From: Desulfobulbaceae bacterium
GTDB lineage: Bacteria; Desulfobacterota; Desulfobulbia; Desulfobulbales; Desulfocapsaceae
Direction of reading: 5' to 3'
NCBI GenBank assembly: GCA_019163335.1
Contig: JAFLKM010000038.1
Coordinates: forward strand, 1 to 42,704
Length of the DNA: 42,704 bases
Shown piece by piece: positions 33,715-42,624 of this stretch; within the stretch, counting starts at the first letter, position 1, and each line of letters opens with the position of its first letter. The position numbers and the translations under genes are program-made. The notes beneath the pieces are model-generated. The model saw only the letters and a program-made list of their open reading frames with translations. It was not told the DNA's origin and searched no databases.

Positions 33715-34953
33715 CTACCCCCCTTTCATTACATTCATCATATTCCACATCGGCATATAAATCGCCAAGGCTAGAAAGCCGACCATCACACCGAGAAAAA
33801 GAAGCAGTATGGGCTCGAGGAGAGTGGCGAGATTCTTGATCATATAGTTCGTTTCCTGCTCATAATAGTCAGCCACTTTATCCATCATTTCATCCACCTG
33901 GCCTGACTGCTCCCCAATGGCCACCATCTGGACGATCATATCCGGAAACAGGGGGTGACGCCGAATAGCTTCATGCATCTCCACCCCATCCCGCACTTCA
34001 CTTGTCACCTTGTCAACAATCCCCCAGAGCACCAGATTTTCAAGGGCGGTGGCTGAGAGTTCCAGGGTGCTGATAATATTTACTCCACTTTTGAGTAACA
34101 CAGCAAACACCCGACAAAACCTTGAGAGATAGATCTTCAGAGAAAGGTCACCAAAAATTGGAACCTTGAGCCATAAACGATCACGCAAAATACGATAGCT
34201 CTCATAGCGCATGGTCCAGCGGAAACCAAGAATACTTGCTACCACCAGTAAAATGATCAGCCAGAAGTAACTGGCAGTAAAATCACTCATGGCAATAAGG
34301 ATTTTGGTGGGCAAGGGCAGTTCAACTTTTGAGTTCCTGAACAAGGAGACAAACTTGGGGACAATAAAAGACATCAGAAAAAAGGTGGCGCCAAAAATTG
34401 CAGTAATGACGATTTTAGGATAGCGGGTTGCCGACTTGATCCGCTCACTGACTTCTTTCTCATTCTCAAAAAGTTCAGCAAGATAACGGAACGAAAGATC
34501 AAGAGTCCCTGTCTCCTCGCCCACCCTGATGATATTTAGAAAAAGGGGTGTGGCCAGACGAGGATAAAAAGCAAAGGATTCACTCAGGCGGCCACCCTCT
34601 TCAATCCGAGCGGCAACATCAAGAAGCAGAGAGGACAGTACCGGATTGGTCACCTGCCGCCCCATAATTTCCAAGGCCTGGAGAATCGTTACCCCAGCCC
34701 CCAGCATCGTGGCCATTTGGCGACAGAACAGGATCTTATCATTCAACCCGACCCCATACATCCTTTGCCAAAAACCGGGAGCAACTTCGCCTTGAACCTC
34801 CTCCCTTCCTTCAGCAGCCTCAATCCTGATCACGACTGGATGTCGCCCCTGCTCCACAAGCCACACCTCTACCTCCTTTACGGTAGAAGCGACATGCCTG
34901 CCGGAAACCATCTTCCCATCATTCTGGATGGCTTCATAAGAAAAGGTCGACAT
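33715..34953 (-). CDS. GspF/MshG-type inner-membrane platform protein
   Basis: This 412-residue platform protein has two T2SSF repeats: repeat 1 about 75-200 (FCRQMATMLGAGVTILQALE, GEETGTLDLSF) and repeat 2 about 280-400 (FCRVFAVLLKSGVNIISTLE, GEQSGQVDEMM). Three membrane spans include the C-terminal one (EPILLLFLGVMVGFLALAIY). It is more like MshG/GspF than the PilC at 292. It is the last gene of the pilus cluster, 11 bp after the ATPase, and ends about 30 bp from the terminator. Confidence 0.92.
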   Translation of the reverse strand: MSTFSYEAIQNDGKMVSGRHVASTVKEVEVWLVEQGRHPVVIRIEAAEGREEVQGEVAPGFWQRMYGVGLNDKILFCRQMATMLGAGVTILQALEIMGRQVTNPVLSSLLLDVAARIEEGGRLSESFAFYPRLATPLFLNIIRVGEETGTLDLSFRYLAELFENEKEVSERIKSATRYPKIVITAIFGATFFLMSFIVPKFVSLFRNSKVELPLPTKILIAMSDFTASYFWLIILLVVASILGFRWTMRYESYRILRDRLWLKVPIFGDLSLKIYLSRFCRVFAVLLKSGVNIISTLELSATALENLVLWGIVDKVTSEVRDGVEMHEAIRRHPLFPDMIVQMVAIGEQSGQVDEMMDKVADYYEQETNYMIKNLATLLEPILLLFLGVMVGFLALAIYMPMWNMMNVMKGG

Positions 34954-34964
34954 CTCTTGTGGCC

Positions 34965-36605
34965 CTATACCCTATCAGCCATGGTCACCCGCAACAGTTC
35001 TTCAAGCGAGGTAATACCGGCCTCTACCTTCTGCAGACCAGCCTCACGCAGGGACACCAGTCCTTCGTTCTGCGCTTGCCGAAAAAGTGTCCGGCTGGAA
35101 GCCCTCTCCATAATCATAGATGCAATTGAATCGGACACCGGCATGATTTCATAGATGGCAATACGTCCTCTATATCCGCTGTTGTCACAGTGCGGACACC
35201 CGGTTGCCCGGTAAAAAAATCGATCTGCAACATACTCCAGCCCTAGCTCCCGCTGAACTTCCTCCGGCGGAACAAACTGCTTTCGGCATTGTGAACAAAG
35301 GAGCCTTACCAGACGTTGAGCGACAACCAACCGCACCGAAGAGGCAATAAGAAACGGGGCAATTCCCATGTCAATCAAGCGAGCAATCGCACCGACCGCA
35401 TCATTCGTATGCAGGGTGGAAAGAACCAGATGACCGGTTAATGCGGCCTGCATGGCAATTTCTGCAGTATCCACATCCCGGATCTCACCAATCATCACCA
35501 CATCAGGATCCTGGCGTAGAATCGAACGCAGGGCCGTGACAAATGTAAGCTCTGCCCTTGGATTAATCTGTACCTGATTTATCCCAATTAATTCATACTC
35601 AACCGGATCTTCCACGGTTACAATATTCCGCCCCACGTCATTAATTTGATTAAGGGCTCCATAAAGAGTTGTTGTCTTGCCGCTACCGGTGGGTCCAGTC
35701 ACAAGAATAATTTCATGCGGACTCATCAAGTGCTCTGTGAACACCCGTTGCTGCTCCTCACCAAAACCCAGCTCATGGAGATTAATTCTAATCTTTGATT
35801 TATCGAGCAGTCGCATAACCACCTTTTCGCCTCTGTTCAAAGGGAGAATGGAGGTTCGGATATCCAGGCTGCTTCCTGCAACCGTAATCTCAAAGCGCCC
35901 ATCCTGGGGCTTGCGTCGCTCACCAATATCAAGATTAGCCATAATCTTGATCCTGGATACGATGTTTGGATGGAGCTCCAAAGGATATTCTCTGATAGCG
36001 TGCAGAATACCATCCACCCGTACCCGTACCCTGATTTTAATAAGATCAGGCTCAATATGAATATCACTCGCTCCATCCTTTACCGCCTGCAGCAAAATCT
36101 CGTTTACCGCAAGCACCGCCTCAGACTCACCGCCATCCCCCTCTTTGCCCTTCCCGGCCACCTTCTCAATTTGGCTGTAAACCGAGTCAATGGCGTTAAG
36201 GATAAGATCTTCCAGGGCAATACAGATAACCAGCCGATCCTTAATATGGCGCCCCACCTCATCGGTGGAAAAAAGATTGAGAGGATCAACAAAAGCCACT
36301 AATAATTGATCTTCCTTCCTGCCAATGGCAACAACTTTGTGCTTTCGGGCTACCATCTCAGGAATAATTCTGGATAACTCAGGATCAATAACAATCTTGG
36401 CAAGATCAACAAAGGGAATCCGCAACTGTCGAGACAAAGTTCTGGCAATGTCGATCTCATTCACAAAACCCAGCCTTTGCAGGGAAATGCCTAACTTGAG
36501 ACCTTCATCACGGCCATAATCCAGTGCCTGCTGTAACTGCGTGGCAGTAATCAGACCTCCTTCTACAAGGATATCTCCAAATCTTTTTTTCTGTGGAACT
36601 GCCAT
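34965..36605 (-). CDS. MshE/GspE-type assembly ATPase with MshEN domain
   Basis: This hexameric ATPase drives fibre assembly at the inner membrane. The 546-residue protein has an N-terminal MshEN domain (residues about 6-60): RFGDILVEGGLITATQLQQA and KLGISLQRLGFVNEIDIART follow the paired 24-residue pattern known to bind cyclic di-GMP in MshE. Then come the core ATPase motifs: Walker A LVTGPTGSGKTTTLYG near residue 305, DPVEYELIGINQVQINPRAE, Walker B MIGEIRDVDTAEIAMQAALT and the His box LSTLHTNDA. A zinc tetracysteine follows (CSQCRK, CPHCDN). Length is typical. Confidence 0.94.
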   Translation of the reverse strand: MAVPQKKRFGDILVEGGLITATQLQQALDYGRDEGLKLGISLQRLGFVNEIDIARTLSRQLRIPFVDLAKIVIDPELSRIIPEMVARKHKVVAIGRKEDQLLVAFVDPLNLFSTDEVGRHIKDRLVICIALEDLILNAIDSVYSQIEKVAGKGKEGDGGESEAVLAVNEILLQAVKDGASDIHIEPDLIKIRVRVRVDGILHAIREYPLELHPNIVSRIKIMANLDIGERRKPQDGRFEITVAGSSLDIRTSILPLNRGEKVVMRLLDKSKIRINLHELGFGEEQQRVFTEHLMSPHEIILVTGPTGSGKTTTLYGALNQINDVGRNIVTVEDPVEYELIGINQVQINPRAELTFVTALRSILRQDPDVVMIGEIRDVDTAEIAMQAALTGHLVLSTLHTNDAVGAIARLIDMGIAPFLIASSVRLVVAQRLVRLLCSQCRKQFVPPEEVQRELGLEYVADRFFYRATGCPHCDNSGYRGRIAIYEIMPVSDSIASMIMERASSRTLFRQAQNEGLVSLREAGLQKVEAGITSLEELLRVTMADRV

Positions 36606-36639
36606 AACTGCTCTCTTTCCTGATAAGGCCTGTCAGCGA

Positions 36640-38160
36640 TTACTTCCTAATCAATGGACGGATCTTGACATTATGCTCCGGGTCTGGATCCCTTGCCTGT
36701 CCATTGATCAGAGAAAAAGGATCCTGGCCCCCATCAAGGCCATCATCCTGCGTTGAAGCTTCCACCACCGTCTGGTGTCTCGTTCCCGGGTCGGCAGAGG
36801 GAACAAGGATCAATTTTTTCTCACTAATCTCTCTGCCCTTTACCGCCGGTTGCTTTCGGCCAACGACCCCATAGTCATCCTTGATAATCGTCGGCGTCAA
36901 AAACACAAGGAGCTCATAGGTCCTTTCCATCTCATCTTTATTTTTGAAGAGATTCCCGATTAATGGGAGATCAGCCAACCAAGGCACTTCCTGGTTTGCC
37001 AAGTCTGAGCCCTTGGCCAGAATTCCACCAATCACTACTGTCACGCCATCTTCGAGAAACAGGTTGGTCTGGATCTCCTGACGGTTCAACAAGGGTTGAC
37101 TCTCCACTGAGTGATCTTCATCAACGGAATCATTGGTCACCTTCACATCTAAACGGAGAAAATTGTTATGCAGGATTCTCGGAGTAACGGTCAGGCTCAA
37201 CAAAGCCTCTCGAAATGAAGTGCTTGACGCAATGTCAGTGGTGCCAGTTGTCTCGTAGGGGACCTCCTTGCCCTGCTTGATCTCGGCCTTCTGACCATTT
37301 AAAACGACAATTCTGGGCGAAGAAAGCATATGCAATTGTTTCTTCTCCTGCATGGCAGACAACTCGGTCTCCAAAGTCCAGTTATCCCGAATAAATCCAA
37401 AAAGAATATTTGTCGTTGGATTGGCCACTGAAAGATCAGTGGCCGCATTGAAAGTATTAGCCGGAGTCCTTGTTAAATCAGTGTAATCCCATCTAATACC
37501 TAGCTGAGTTGCAACCGATTTATCTATTGTCACGATTCTGGCCTTTATATGCACCTGTGGAGCCGGCTGATCGAGCTCAGCAAGAAGTTCTTTGATGCGA
37601 CTCACATTTTCTTGATGATCCTTGACGATCATACAGTTGCCATCACTGGACACAGTTATGGTGCCGGTATCACTTTTGACCATCTCCAGTTCCTTAAGAT
37701 GCTGGACCACATCCCCAAAATTAGAGCAAAGCCTGACCAGCACCAGATCTCTCTGATCTTTTTTCAACACATCAGCTTTTTCTACGATTAAGGTCTTATT
37801 GGACTCATGAAAACGAAGCTTCTTTGCATCTATTATGACATGAAAGACGTCGTACAAACTAACCTTTTCCAGATCAAGAGAGATGCTGTCGTTAATGGAT
37901 TCATCTACAATAACATTCACGTTGGCCTGACGGCAAATCCCACGCAGCAAAAGGTTCACCTGAAGATTCTCACCTCGCACGGTTGCGCTTTTATCACGCA
38001 GACGATGCACCAGCATGTCCCCTTTATCCTCTTCAGCCCCAACACTCTGCGCATGCAAAAATCCTAGCCCCAGAAGCAACAGGGAAAGGAAAATTATCAG
38101 CCTCAAGTTGACTCCCGACAGCCAAACTCCTTCAGTCCACCATCTTTTCGTTACAGCCAT
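36640..38160 (-). CDS. secretin (PilQ/MshL/GspD family)
   Basis: This outer-membrane pore has 506 residues from the ATG at 38160, which has GGAGG 6 bases upstream and overlaps the stop of the upstream gene as TGATG. It has a signal peptide (about 1-40), an N0/STN-like domain (VNLLLRGICRQANVNVIVDE), an N1-type domain (LVLVRLCSNFGDVVQHLKELE) and the secretin core. The core runs from VHIKARIVTIDKSVATQLGI through VPYETTGTTD to VPWLADLPLIGNLFKNKDEM and a C-terminal beta region. It is shorter than GspD and closest in layout to PilQ/MshL. The C-terminus is extended and polar (about 430-506). Confidence 0.93.
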   Translation of the reverse strand: MAVTKRWWTEGVWLSGVNLRLIIFLSLLLLGLGFLHAQSVGAEEDKGDMLVHRLRDKSATVRGENLQVNLLLRGICRQANVNVIVDESINDSISLDLEKVSLYDVFHVIIDAKKLRFHESNKTLIVEKADVLKKDQRDLVLVRLCSNFGDVVQHLKELEMVKSDTGTITVSSDGNCMIVKDHQENVSRIKELLAELDQPAPQVHIKARIVTIDKSVATQLGIRWDYTDLTRTPANTFNAATDLSVANPTTNILFGFIRDNWTLETELSAMQEKKQLHMLSSPRIVVLNGQKAEIKQGKEVPYETTGTTDIASSTSFREALLSLTVTPRILHNNFLRLDVKVTNDSVDEDHSVESQPLLNRQEIQTNLFLEDGVTVVIGGILAKGSDLANQEVPWLADLPLIGNLFKNKDEMERTYELLVFLTPTIIKDDYGVVGRKQPAVKGREISEKKLILVPSADPGTRHQTVVEASTQDDGLDGGQDPFSLINGQARDPDPEHNVKIRPLIRK

Positions 38161-38642
38161 CACTCTCCTCCAGCCCCCTTTGCATGCTGTGTTCCAAGGT
38201 CAATAATGCGCTGCTCAAAATTCAAGGTATGCCGAAGACCGTCTTTTTCAAGCAATACCGAATCTTTAAAGATCTTTACAACCATGGCCTGTTCTACCTT
38301 TTCACCTTCTTTCAAGAGCACATTATTGATAATGGCCAACGGTGTCAGCAGATCCCACACAATTCCTGACATGTGCAATCCACTAAAAAGGTCTTGTCTG
38401 CTCCGCATCATGGCCAAATACTGACCAACAAATTCATCCGACCAATTAAACGGATCACGCGAGACTATGCTTTGCAATCCATCCTCATGCGGTCTTAAAC
38501 CAGTTAAAACCTTCCCTGACACAGTTTCCATAAGCTCCGCAGCTCCAAGATACCCAAGGGGCCAGAAAATCAAAAACAAAAATAGACCATTGAAACTCCA
38601 CCAACACGTACCCTTCCATTTTCCAATTTTCCAAACTTTCAT
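38160..38642 (-). CDS. PilP/MshK-like alignment protein
   Basis: The protein has 160 residues from the ATG at 38642, chosen over a TTG two codons earlier. A hydrophobic N-terminus (GLFLFLIFWPLGYLGAAEL) acts as signal or anchor, without a lipobox cysteine. The C-terminal half resembles the PilP/GspC homology region: LHMSGIVWDLLTPLAIINNV, then GEKVEQAMVVKIFKDSVLLE. Such proteins link the inner-membrane PilN-PilO complex to the secretin. It lies between pilO and the secretin, where PilP or MshK is expected, and overlaps the secretin start. Confidence 0.75.
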   Translation of the reverse strand: MKVWKIGKWKGTCWWSFNGLFLFLIFWPLGYLGAAELMETVSGKVLTGLRPHEDGLQSIVSRDPFNWSDEFVGQYLAMMRSRQDLFSGLHMSGIVWDLLTPLAIINNVLLKEGEKVEQAMVVKIFKDSVLLEKDGLRHTLNFEQRIIDLGTQHAKGAGGE

Positions 38643-38658
38643 GACCAAGTCACCCCTT

Positions 38659-39357
38659 TCAACGAAGCTCTACACGTCCAAGGACCACACTGAAATGGAC
38701 CCGTACAGCCTGGGAAAAGGCGTCTACAACTTTTGCAGTTCCTGGAGATACGCCCGAGAATTCAGTTTTGGCACCTTGTTGCACCAGAACGAGGTCGCTG
38801 ATGATTCCCACCTCGGGTCTGTTTTCCAAATAACGCAGATACGTAACGAAGTCAGCATACTCAGCGTCACCCTGCAGATTTACCGGATAAACATCAAAGT
38901 GATCAAACGTCCTAACATCCATCACGCTCATCTGGAGAAATTCACCTTCAATGTCTACTGGTGAATCCGGTAATAGTGTAAAAATCACATTTGAAAACTG
39001 TTCTTTCGCATTGTCCCCGTGATACTGCTCCTGATATAACTGCTTCTGAAAACGAAGCTGGATGAGTTTTTCGGTCAGGTCCTTCTGCTGAAGGGTTAGT
39101 TGCTGTAATTGTTTCTCAACCATCTCTGCTTTCTCACCATGGGCAAGTGAGTCTGTAAGTTCCTTACGCTGCTCCGTTTTTTTCTGCAAGGTGTGCTGCC
39201 GGGGTTGAATAAAAAAGGCATACGCTCCATAACAGAGCACCACCACAATGACCAACCCAAAAAATAACTGCCGTACTTCAAAAAGGACATTTTGATCATG
39301 GACCAGAGCCCCCCATATTCTTTGAAGTCTCTGGTCAATTTTCACATCGATACCCAT
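38659..39357 (-). CDS. PilO/MshJ-like inner-membrane protein
   Basis: The protein is 232 residues from the ATG at 39357. It has a short cytoplasmic N-terminus, one membrane span (LFFGLVIVVVLCYGAYAFFI, about 30-50), a coiled coil (about 55-110, KKTEQRKELTDSLAHGEKAE) and a periplasmic ferredoxin-like domain (VIFTLLPDSPVDIEGEFLQM; FVTYLRYLENRPEVGIISDL). This is the PilO layout. It follows the PilN-like gene by 39 bp. Confidence 0.85.
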   Translation of the reverse strand: MGIDVKIDQRLQRIWGALVHDQNVLFEVRQLFFGLVIVVVLCYGAYAFFIQPRQHTLQKKTEQRKELTDSLAHGEKAEMVEKQLQQLTLQQKDLTEKLIQLRFQKQLYQEQYHGDNAKEQFSNVIFTLLPDSPVDIEGEFLQMSVMDVRTFDHFDVYPVNLQGDAEYADFVTYLRYLENRPEVGIISDLVLVQQGAKTEFSGVSPGTAKVVDAFSQAVRVHFSVVLGRVELR

Positions 39358-39396
39358 CAATTCACCGCAGGGAAAAAGCCCTTGATTCGATTGCTG

Positions 39397-39984
39397 CTAT
39401 TTTTTAGAAACAACCGCCATTTCTTGCTGCAACTCAAAGACAATACTAAAGGACAAAAGGGAATCCGATTCATTTTTCTGTTCTAGATTAAGAACAGAGA
39501 GAGAAACATTGCGCAGAGAGGGAAAATCGCTCAGCTTCTGCACAAATGCTGGAATGTCACGATAGATGGTCGCTTCACCAGAGATCTGACCACTTTTGGC
39601 CCCAAGGGCAATCTTCTCACATCGGACAGTCGATGGGAGTATCAGTGCTATTGCATCCAACAATTGAGAGACCGGCTGCTTTTGTTCAGAGATCATGGCT
39701 AGATGAGTAACCGTTCCTTTTAACCGTGCTTCTTCTTCTCCCAACTGCTTTACCTTGCCGGCTAATTGTTGCACTGCAGACTGCTGACTCTTCAGAGCAT
39801 TATCAATAACCTGTAAGGCATTAATTTCTTTTTCAACCACTTTTATCTGACGATCAAAGTACTGCACAAAAAGCAGCATCCCCCCGGCCACAAGACAGAG
39901 CAAGCCCATTAAGGCAAAAGGAGTTACCTTTTTAATACGCGCCGCAAGAGACTGCTGAGGAACAAGATTAATGCGCTCAAGCAT
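39397..39984 (-). CDS. PilN-like inner-membrane protein
   Basis: This 195-residue protein begins MLERINLVPQQSLAARI, the conserved INLxP segment with which PilN binds PilM. A membrane span (ALMGLLCLVAGGMLLFVQYF, about 28-47), a coiled coil (about 50-105) and a small C-terminal periplasmic domain follow (IYRDIPAFVQKLSDFPSLRN). It starts 5 bp after the PilM/GspL-like gene. It matches PilN in size and layout. Confidence 0.88.
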   Translation of the reverse strand: MLERINLVPQQSLAARIKKVTPFALMGLLCLVAGGMLLFVQYFDRQIKVVEKEINALQVIDNALKSQQSAVQQLAGKVKQLGEEEARLKGTVTHLAMISEQKQPVSQLLDAIALILPSTVRCEKIALGAKSGQISGEATIYRDIPAFVQKLSDFPSLRNVSLSVLNLEQKNESDSLLSFSIVFELQQEMAVVSKK

Positions 39985-39989
39985 ACATC

Positions 39990-41162
39990 TTATCTCCGCA
40001 AGGCCCCGATGCAGAGAGCTGCCAGATTCTGATCACAATCTGCATCCACCTTCTGGGGAGGAAAGAGTGCAACCTGAACACTCATATTTGCTTGAATCAA
40101 CTGTTCCAGCCTACTATAAAAAAAATCCGCACCCCCGACAAAAATCTTATTAAGTGGCTTTCCTTTCAAAACAGACACGTAATAATCATTGGTGCGCATG
40201 ATCTCCAAATTTATGGCTCGCAAGTACCCCTGCCATTCACCATCTCCACTTGGGCCAGTTTTCCCATTTTCATTTTCTCTCCTTGATGTGGAATGATACG
40301 GCCCATCATTGTCTGGTGATAAAAAGAACTCGGCGAGGAGAGCTTCTTCGTCAGAAAATTTGCCAGGCTGATCTTGCTCAGTCTGATCTTGCTCCAACTG
40401 GTCAATGACCTCCACCTCAGGTAGATGCGTCTCTTCCTTTGGAGGGGCAAGACTTTCTCCCATGTCGTCCGATTCTTGATCTGAATATTGATCCACCTCT
40501 ATGGCCATATCGCCAGCTAACTCCTCATCATGATACGGCTCAAGGGGAAACTGCAGGTCAACTGACCGCACCAGGGTTATCCGTCCCTGCTCATAAACAG
40601 CCATGGAGATTGAACTCTTCCAGACCAGAATACACAGGATAGTTTCTCCTTCCTGAACTACATTGCTTAATTCAAGAAAGGAACAGGCAGAAAACACATC
40701 TGCCTCAAACCAGAGTAACACCGCTTGTCGACGATACAGATCTTGCTGTAATTTCTTAAACATCGCCACAGGATACAAATAAACGGTCAACTCCTGACGC
40801 TCAGAGAAGCTCTGTACCACCTGCCAGTCGTAGATGTAACTTGTCACGGGGTTATCAAGAATTTTGGATAGCCTATAGGGGAGAAGCTTGGCCACGGCCT
40901 GACGATTGACAGCGGGAACCGTCACCGAGACAATTTCAAAAGAACTTAGTGGAAAAACAAGGGCAACCTGCGCCTTTTTCCTGGCCGTGCCGGCAAGAAG
41001 GCGATTGACGGCAATCTCATCGCCGTGAACTCGTGAGGAAGAAGAAAGACTCCGTACGGAACAGGGTTCCTTCTTTCCAAAATGAACCTCTGCCAGCAAG
41101 GCCTCTGTTTCAGAGGCGCAAAGGGCATAGCGTTTCTTGTTTTGAGCCATCCAGGAGATCAT
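39990..41162 (-). CDS. divergent PilM/GspL-like cytoplasmic protein with acidic insert
   Basis: This 390-residue protein sits where PilM/MshI is expected, just before the PilN-like gene. Residues 1-195 show the GspL/PilM-type actin-like lobe (VALVFPLSSFEIVSVTVPAV, VAKLLPYRLSKILDNPVTSY, ILCILVWKSSISMAVYEQGR), and residues 300-390 the other lobe (IFVGGADFFYSRLEQLIQAN). Between them, about 205-300, lies an acidic, repetitive stretch (IDQLEQDQTEQDQPG, DQESDDMGES) that is unusual for the family. There is no membrane span. The ATG at 41162 has no clear ribosome binding site; an ATG 4 codons later is possible. The assignment is partly positional. Confidence 0.7.
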   Translation of the reverse strand: MISWMAQNKKRYALCASETEALLAEVHFGKKEPCSVRSLSSSSRVHGDEIAVNRLLAGTARKKAQVALVFPLSSFEIVSVTVPAVNRQAVAKLLPYRLSKILDNPVTSYIYDWQVVQSFSERQELTVYLYPVAMFKKLQQDLYRRQAVLLWFEADVFSACSFLELSNVVQEGETILCILVWKSSISMAVYEQGRITLVRSVDLQFPLEPYHDEELAGDMAIEVDQYSDQESDDMGESLAPPKEETHLPEVEVIDQLEQDQTEQDQPGKFSDEEALLAEFFLSPDNDGPYHSTSRRENENGKTGPSGDGEWQGYLRAINLEIMRTNDYYVSVLKGKPLNKIFVGGADFFYSRLEQLIQANMSVQVALFPPQKVDADCDQNLAALCIGALRR

Positions 41163-41243
41163 AAGAGTAACTAAAGAAGATCAAGAAATGAGAAAGGGTA
41201 CATCATCCACTTGCAAAACCCTGTTATCCTATCAAAGTTCGTG

Positions 41244-41777
41244 TTATCGATCATGAAGCGACCCTGTTTTTTGGGTGGAGCGAACACCTTGCATTTTTTC
41301 CTTCCACTTCTTGCGAACAATCTGCAACGGAGGATATTCCGGATTCATCATCTCTGCCTTTGCCAGATATCTCGCAGATGGACGACTGAGCCCAATCTCA
41401 TCTAAGGTGACCGCCATGTTCACAACAGGCTCAATTCGCCCCTCATCAAGCTCCATGGCCTGCTTAAAAAGAAAGATTCCGGGCCAATACTGTTTTTTCA
41501 GGACAAGATCCACGCCCTTGTCGTTCAGAATCATGACTTCATCTTTAACGGGCGGGGCTTGAACTGGAAGCAATTCCGGTTTTTGCTCAGTCTGCGGCGA
41601 CACCATGGTAATTCCGGACTTCTGTTGAGCCAGCAGGGATTGAATCTTCGTCATCTTCTGCTTGTAGAAATCCAGATCAGTGGCCTTACCGCTAAGGTGC
41701 CATACAATAATAGCCCCGACAGCAATGCATCCAATCGCAATAAAGTACGCACGACTGCTACTCTTTTTTTCTACCAT
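41244..41777 (-). CDS. membrane-anchored protein with possible TPR repeat
   Basis: The protein has 177 residues from the ATG at 41777 (MVEKKSSSRAYF). The frame is open 28 codons further, overlapping the prepilin gene, so the shorter form is chosen. A single membrane span (YFIAIGCIAVGAIIVWHL, about 10-28) leads to a Gln/Pro-rich linker and a helical C-terminus. That C-terminus has TPR-like spacing (NDKGVDLVLKKQYWPGIFLF, EPVVNMAVTLDEIGLSRPSA). It could correspond to MshN-type TPR proteins in MSHA clusters. The function is inferred from position. Confidence 0.65.
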   Translation of the reverse strand: MVEKKSSSRAYFIAIGCIAVGAIIVWHLSGKATDLDFYKQKMTKIQSLLAQQKSGITMVSPQTEQKPELLPVQAPPVKDEVMILNDKGVDLVLKKQYWPGIFLFKQAMELDEGRIEPVVNMAVTLDEIGLSRPSARYLAKAEMMNPEYPPLQIVRKKWKEKMQGVRSTQKTGSLHDR

Positions 41778-41829
41778 CTTGTTCTCGAGAAAGAGTAAAT
41801 CACACGGAGGGAAAAACTGTGATCGTTCG

Positions 41830-42438
41830 TTACCACTGTGAAGGAACCTTATCAGCCCCATCTACATTATCGGTCTGAAGACGATCATCATTTACATAAA
41901 AAAACGCATCCACAGTCCGGCCATTCCCATCACGTTCATTGCCGGGATAATATGCCCAACCACTGCTTTCATTCGCTACTCGAGGGTTTGCCCTGAAATC
42001 CGACAAAGAACGACCCACCACCCCGGCAGTACTTGCCGACATTCCGGGTGTCATATCAGGAAGCAGACAGGGGGGAAGTGATTCATTGGAAAGAGTGGAA
42101 GGCGCGTCACTAGTGCGTACTATCTGGCGGAACTTAATGGATTCCGGTCTGGTGGCAAGAAAAAGCTCATTCGCCTGTACTTCTGCAAGAGTTGGCCAAT
42201 CGGGGTTATCTCCATCCGGGCCGGTATTGATGCCGGATGCAAGAATTTTCGCATGCATCAGTTCAAGCCCACCGCGAACAGCAGCCAGCTTCCCTTTCAC
42301 CACGGCTATCTTGGCCTCTCTCTGCATGTCCATGTAATTAGGGATGGCCGTCGCGGCCAGAATACCCAGAATAATGATAACAACCAATACCTCGATAAGA
42401 GTGAAACCTTTGTCACGCCCTTCCAGAAGAAGCTTCAT
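41830..42438 (-). CDS. type IV prepilin / pseudopilin
   Basis: This 202-residue protein starts MKLLLEGRDKG before FTLIEVLVVIIILGILAATA, so a prepilin peptidase would cut after Gly11; Glu5 of the mature form is present. PNYMDMQREAKIAVVKGKLA follows, as in GspG/major pilins. The C-terminal domain has ESSGWAYYPGNERDGNGRTV, similar to MSHA/GspH-like minor pilins. It is the first gene of the nine-gene minus-strand cluster. No strong ribosome binding site is seen. Confidence 0.9.
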   Translation of the reverse strand: MKLLLEGRDKGFTLIEVLVVIIILGILAATAIPNYMDMQREAKIAVVKGKLAAVRGGLELMHAKILASGINTGPDGDNPDWPTLAEVQANELFLATRPESIKFRQIVRTSDAPSTLSNESLPPCLLPDMTPGMSASTAGVVGRSLSDFRANPRVANESSGWAYYPGNERDGNGRTVDAFFYVNDDRLQTDNVDGADKVPSQW

Positions 42439-42596
42439 GATTTTTGACCATTATTTCAAGATTTTATCATACAAATCGACCACAAACATGCTGTCTGCCC
42501 AGGGGATTAATTAAAAATTAATATTACAATTATCTGTTTTTACTAATCTTTTTTCTTGTTGACAAGAAAAATCCTCCATTACATCAAATAAAAATA
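42439..42596. promoter_or_regulatory. AT-rich region upstream of the pilus cluster
   Basis: This gap should hold the promoter of the prepilin cluster. A 10-bp inverted repeat, TTTTTCTTGT (42550-42559)/ACAAGAAAAA (42562-42571), has only a 2-base centre and is more like a protein-binding site than an RNA hairpin. No clear -35/-10 pair is seen. Confidence 0.35.
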
Positions 42597-42624
42597 GGCT
42601 CCTCGCTGTTTCAAGTGGGTAAAC
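42597..42624. repeat. probable IS terminal inverted repeat (one end)
   Basis: The segment beginning GGCTCCTCGCTGTTTCAAG overlaps the transposase stop codon and has the GGCTC start typical of ISL3-family ends. The other end and the target duplication are outside the window. Confidence 0.5.
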
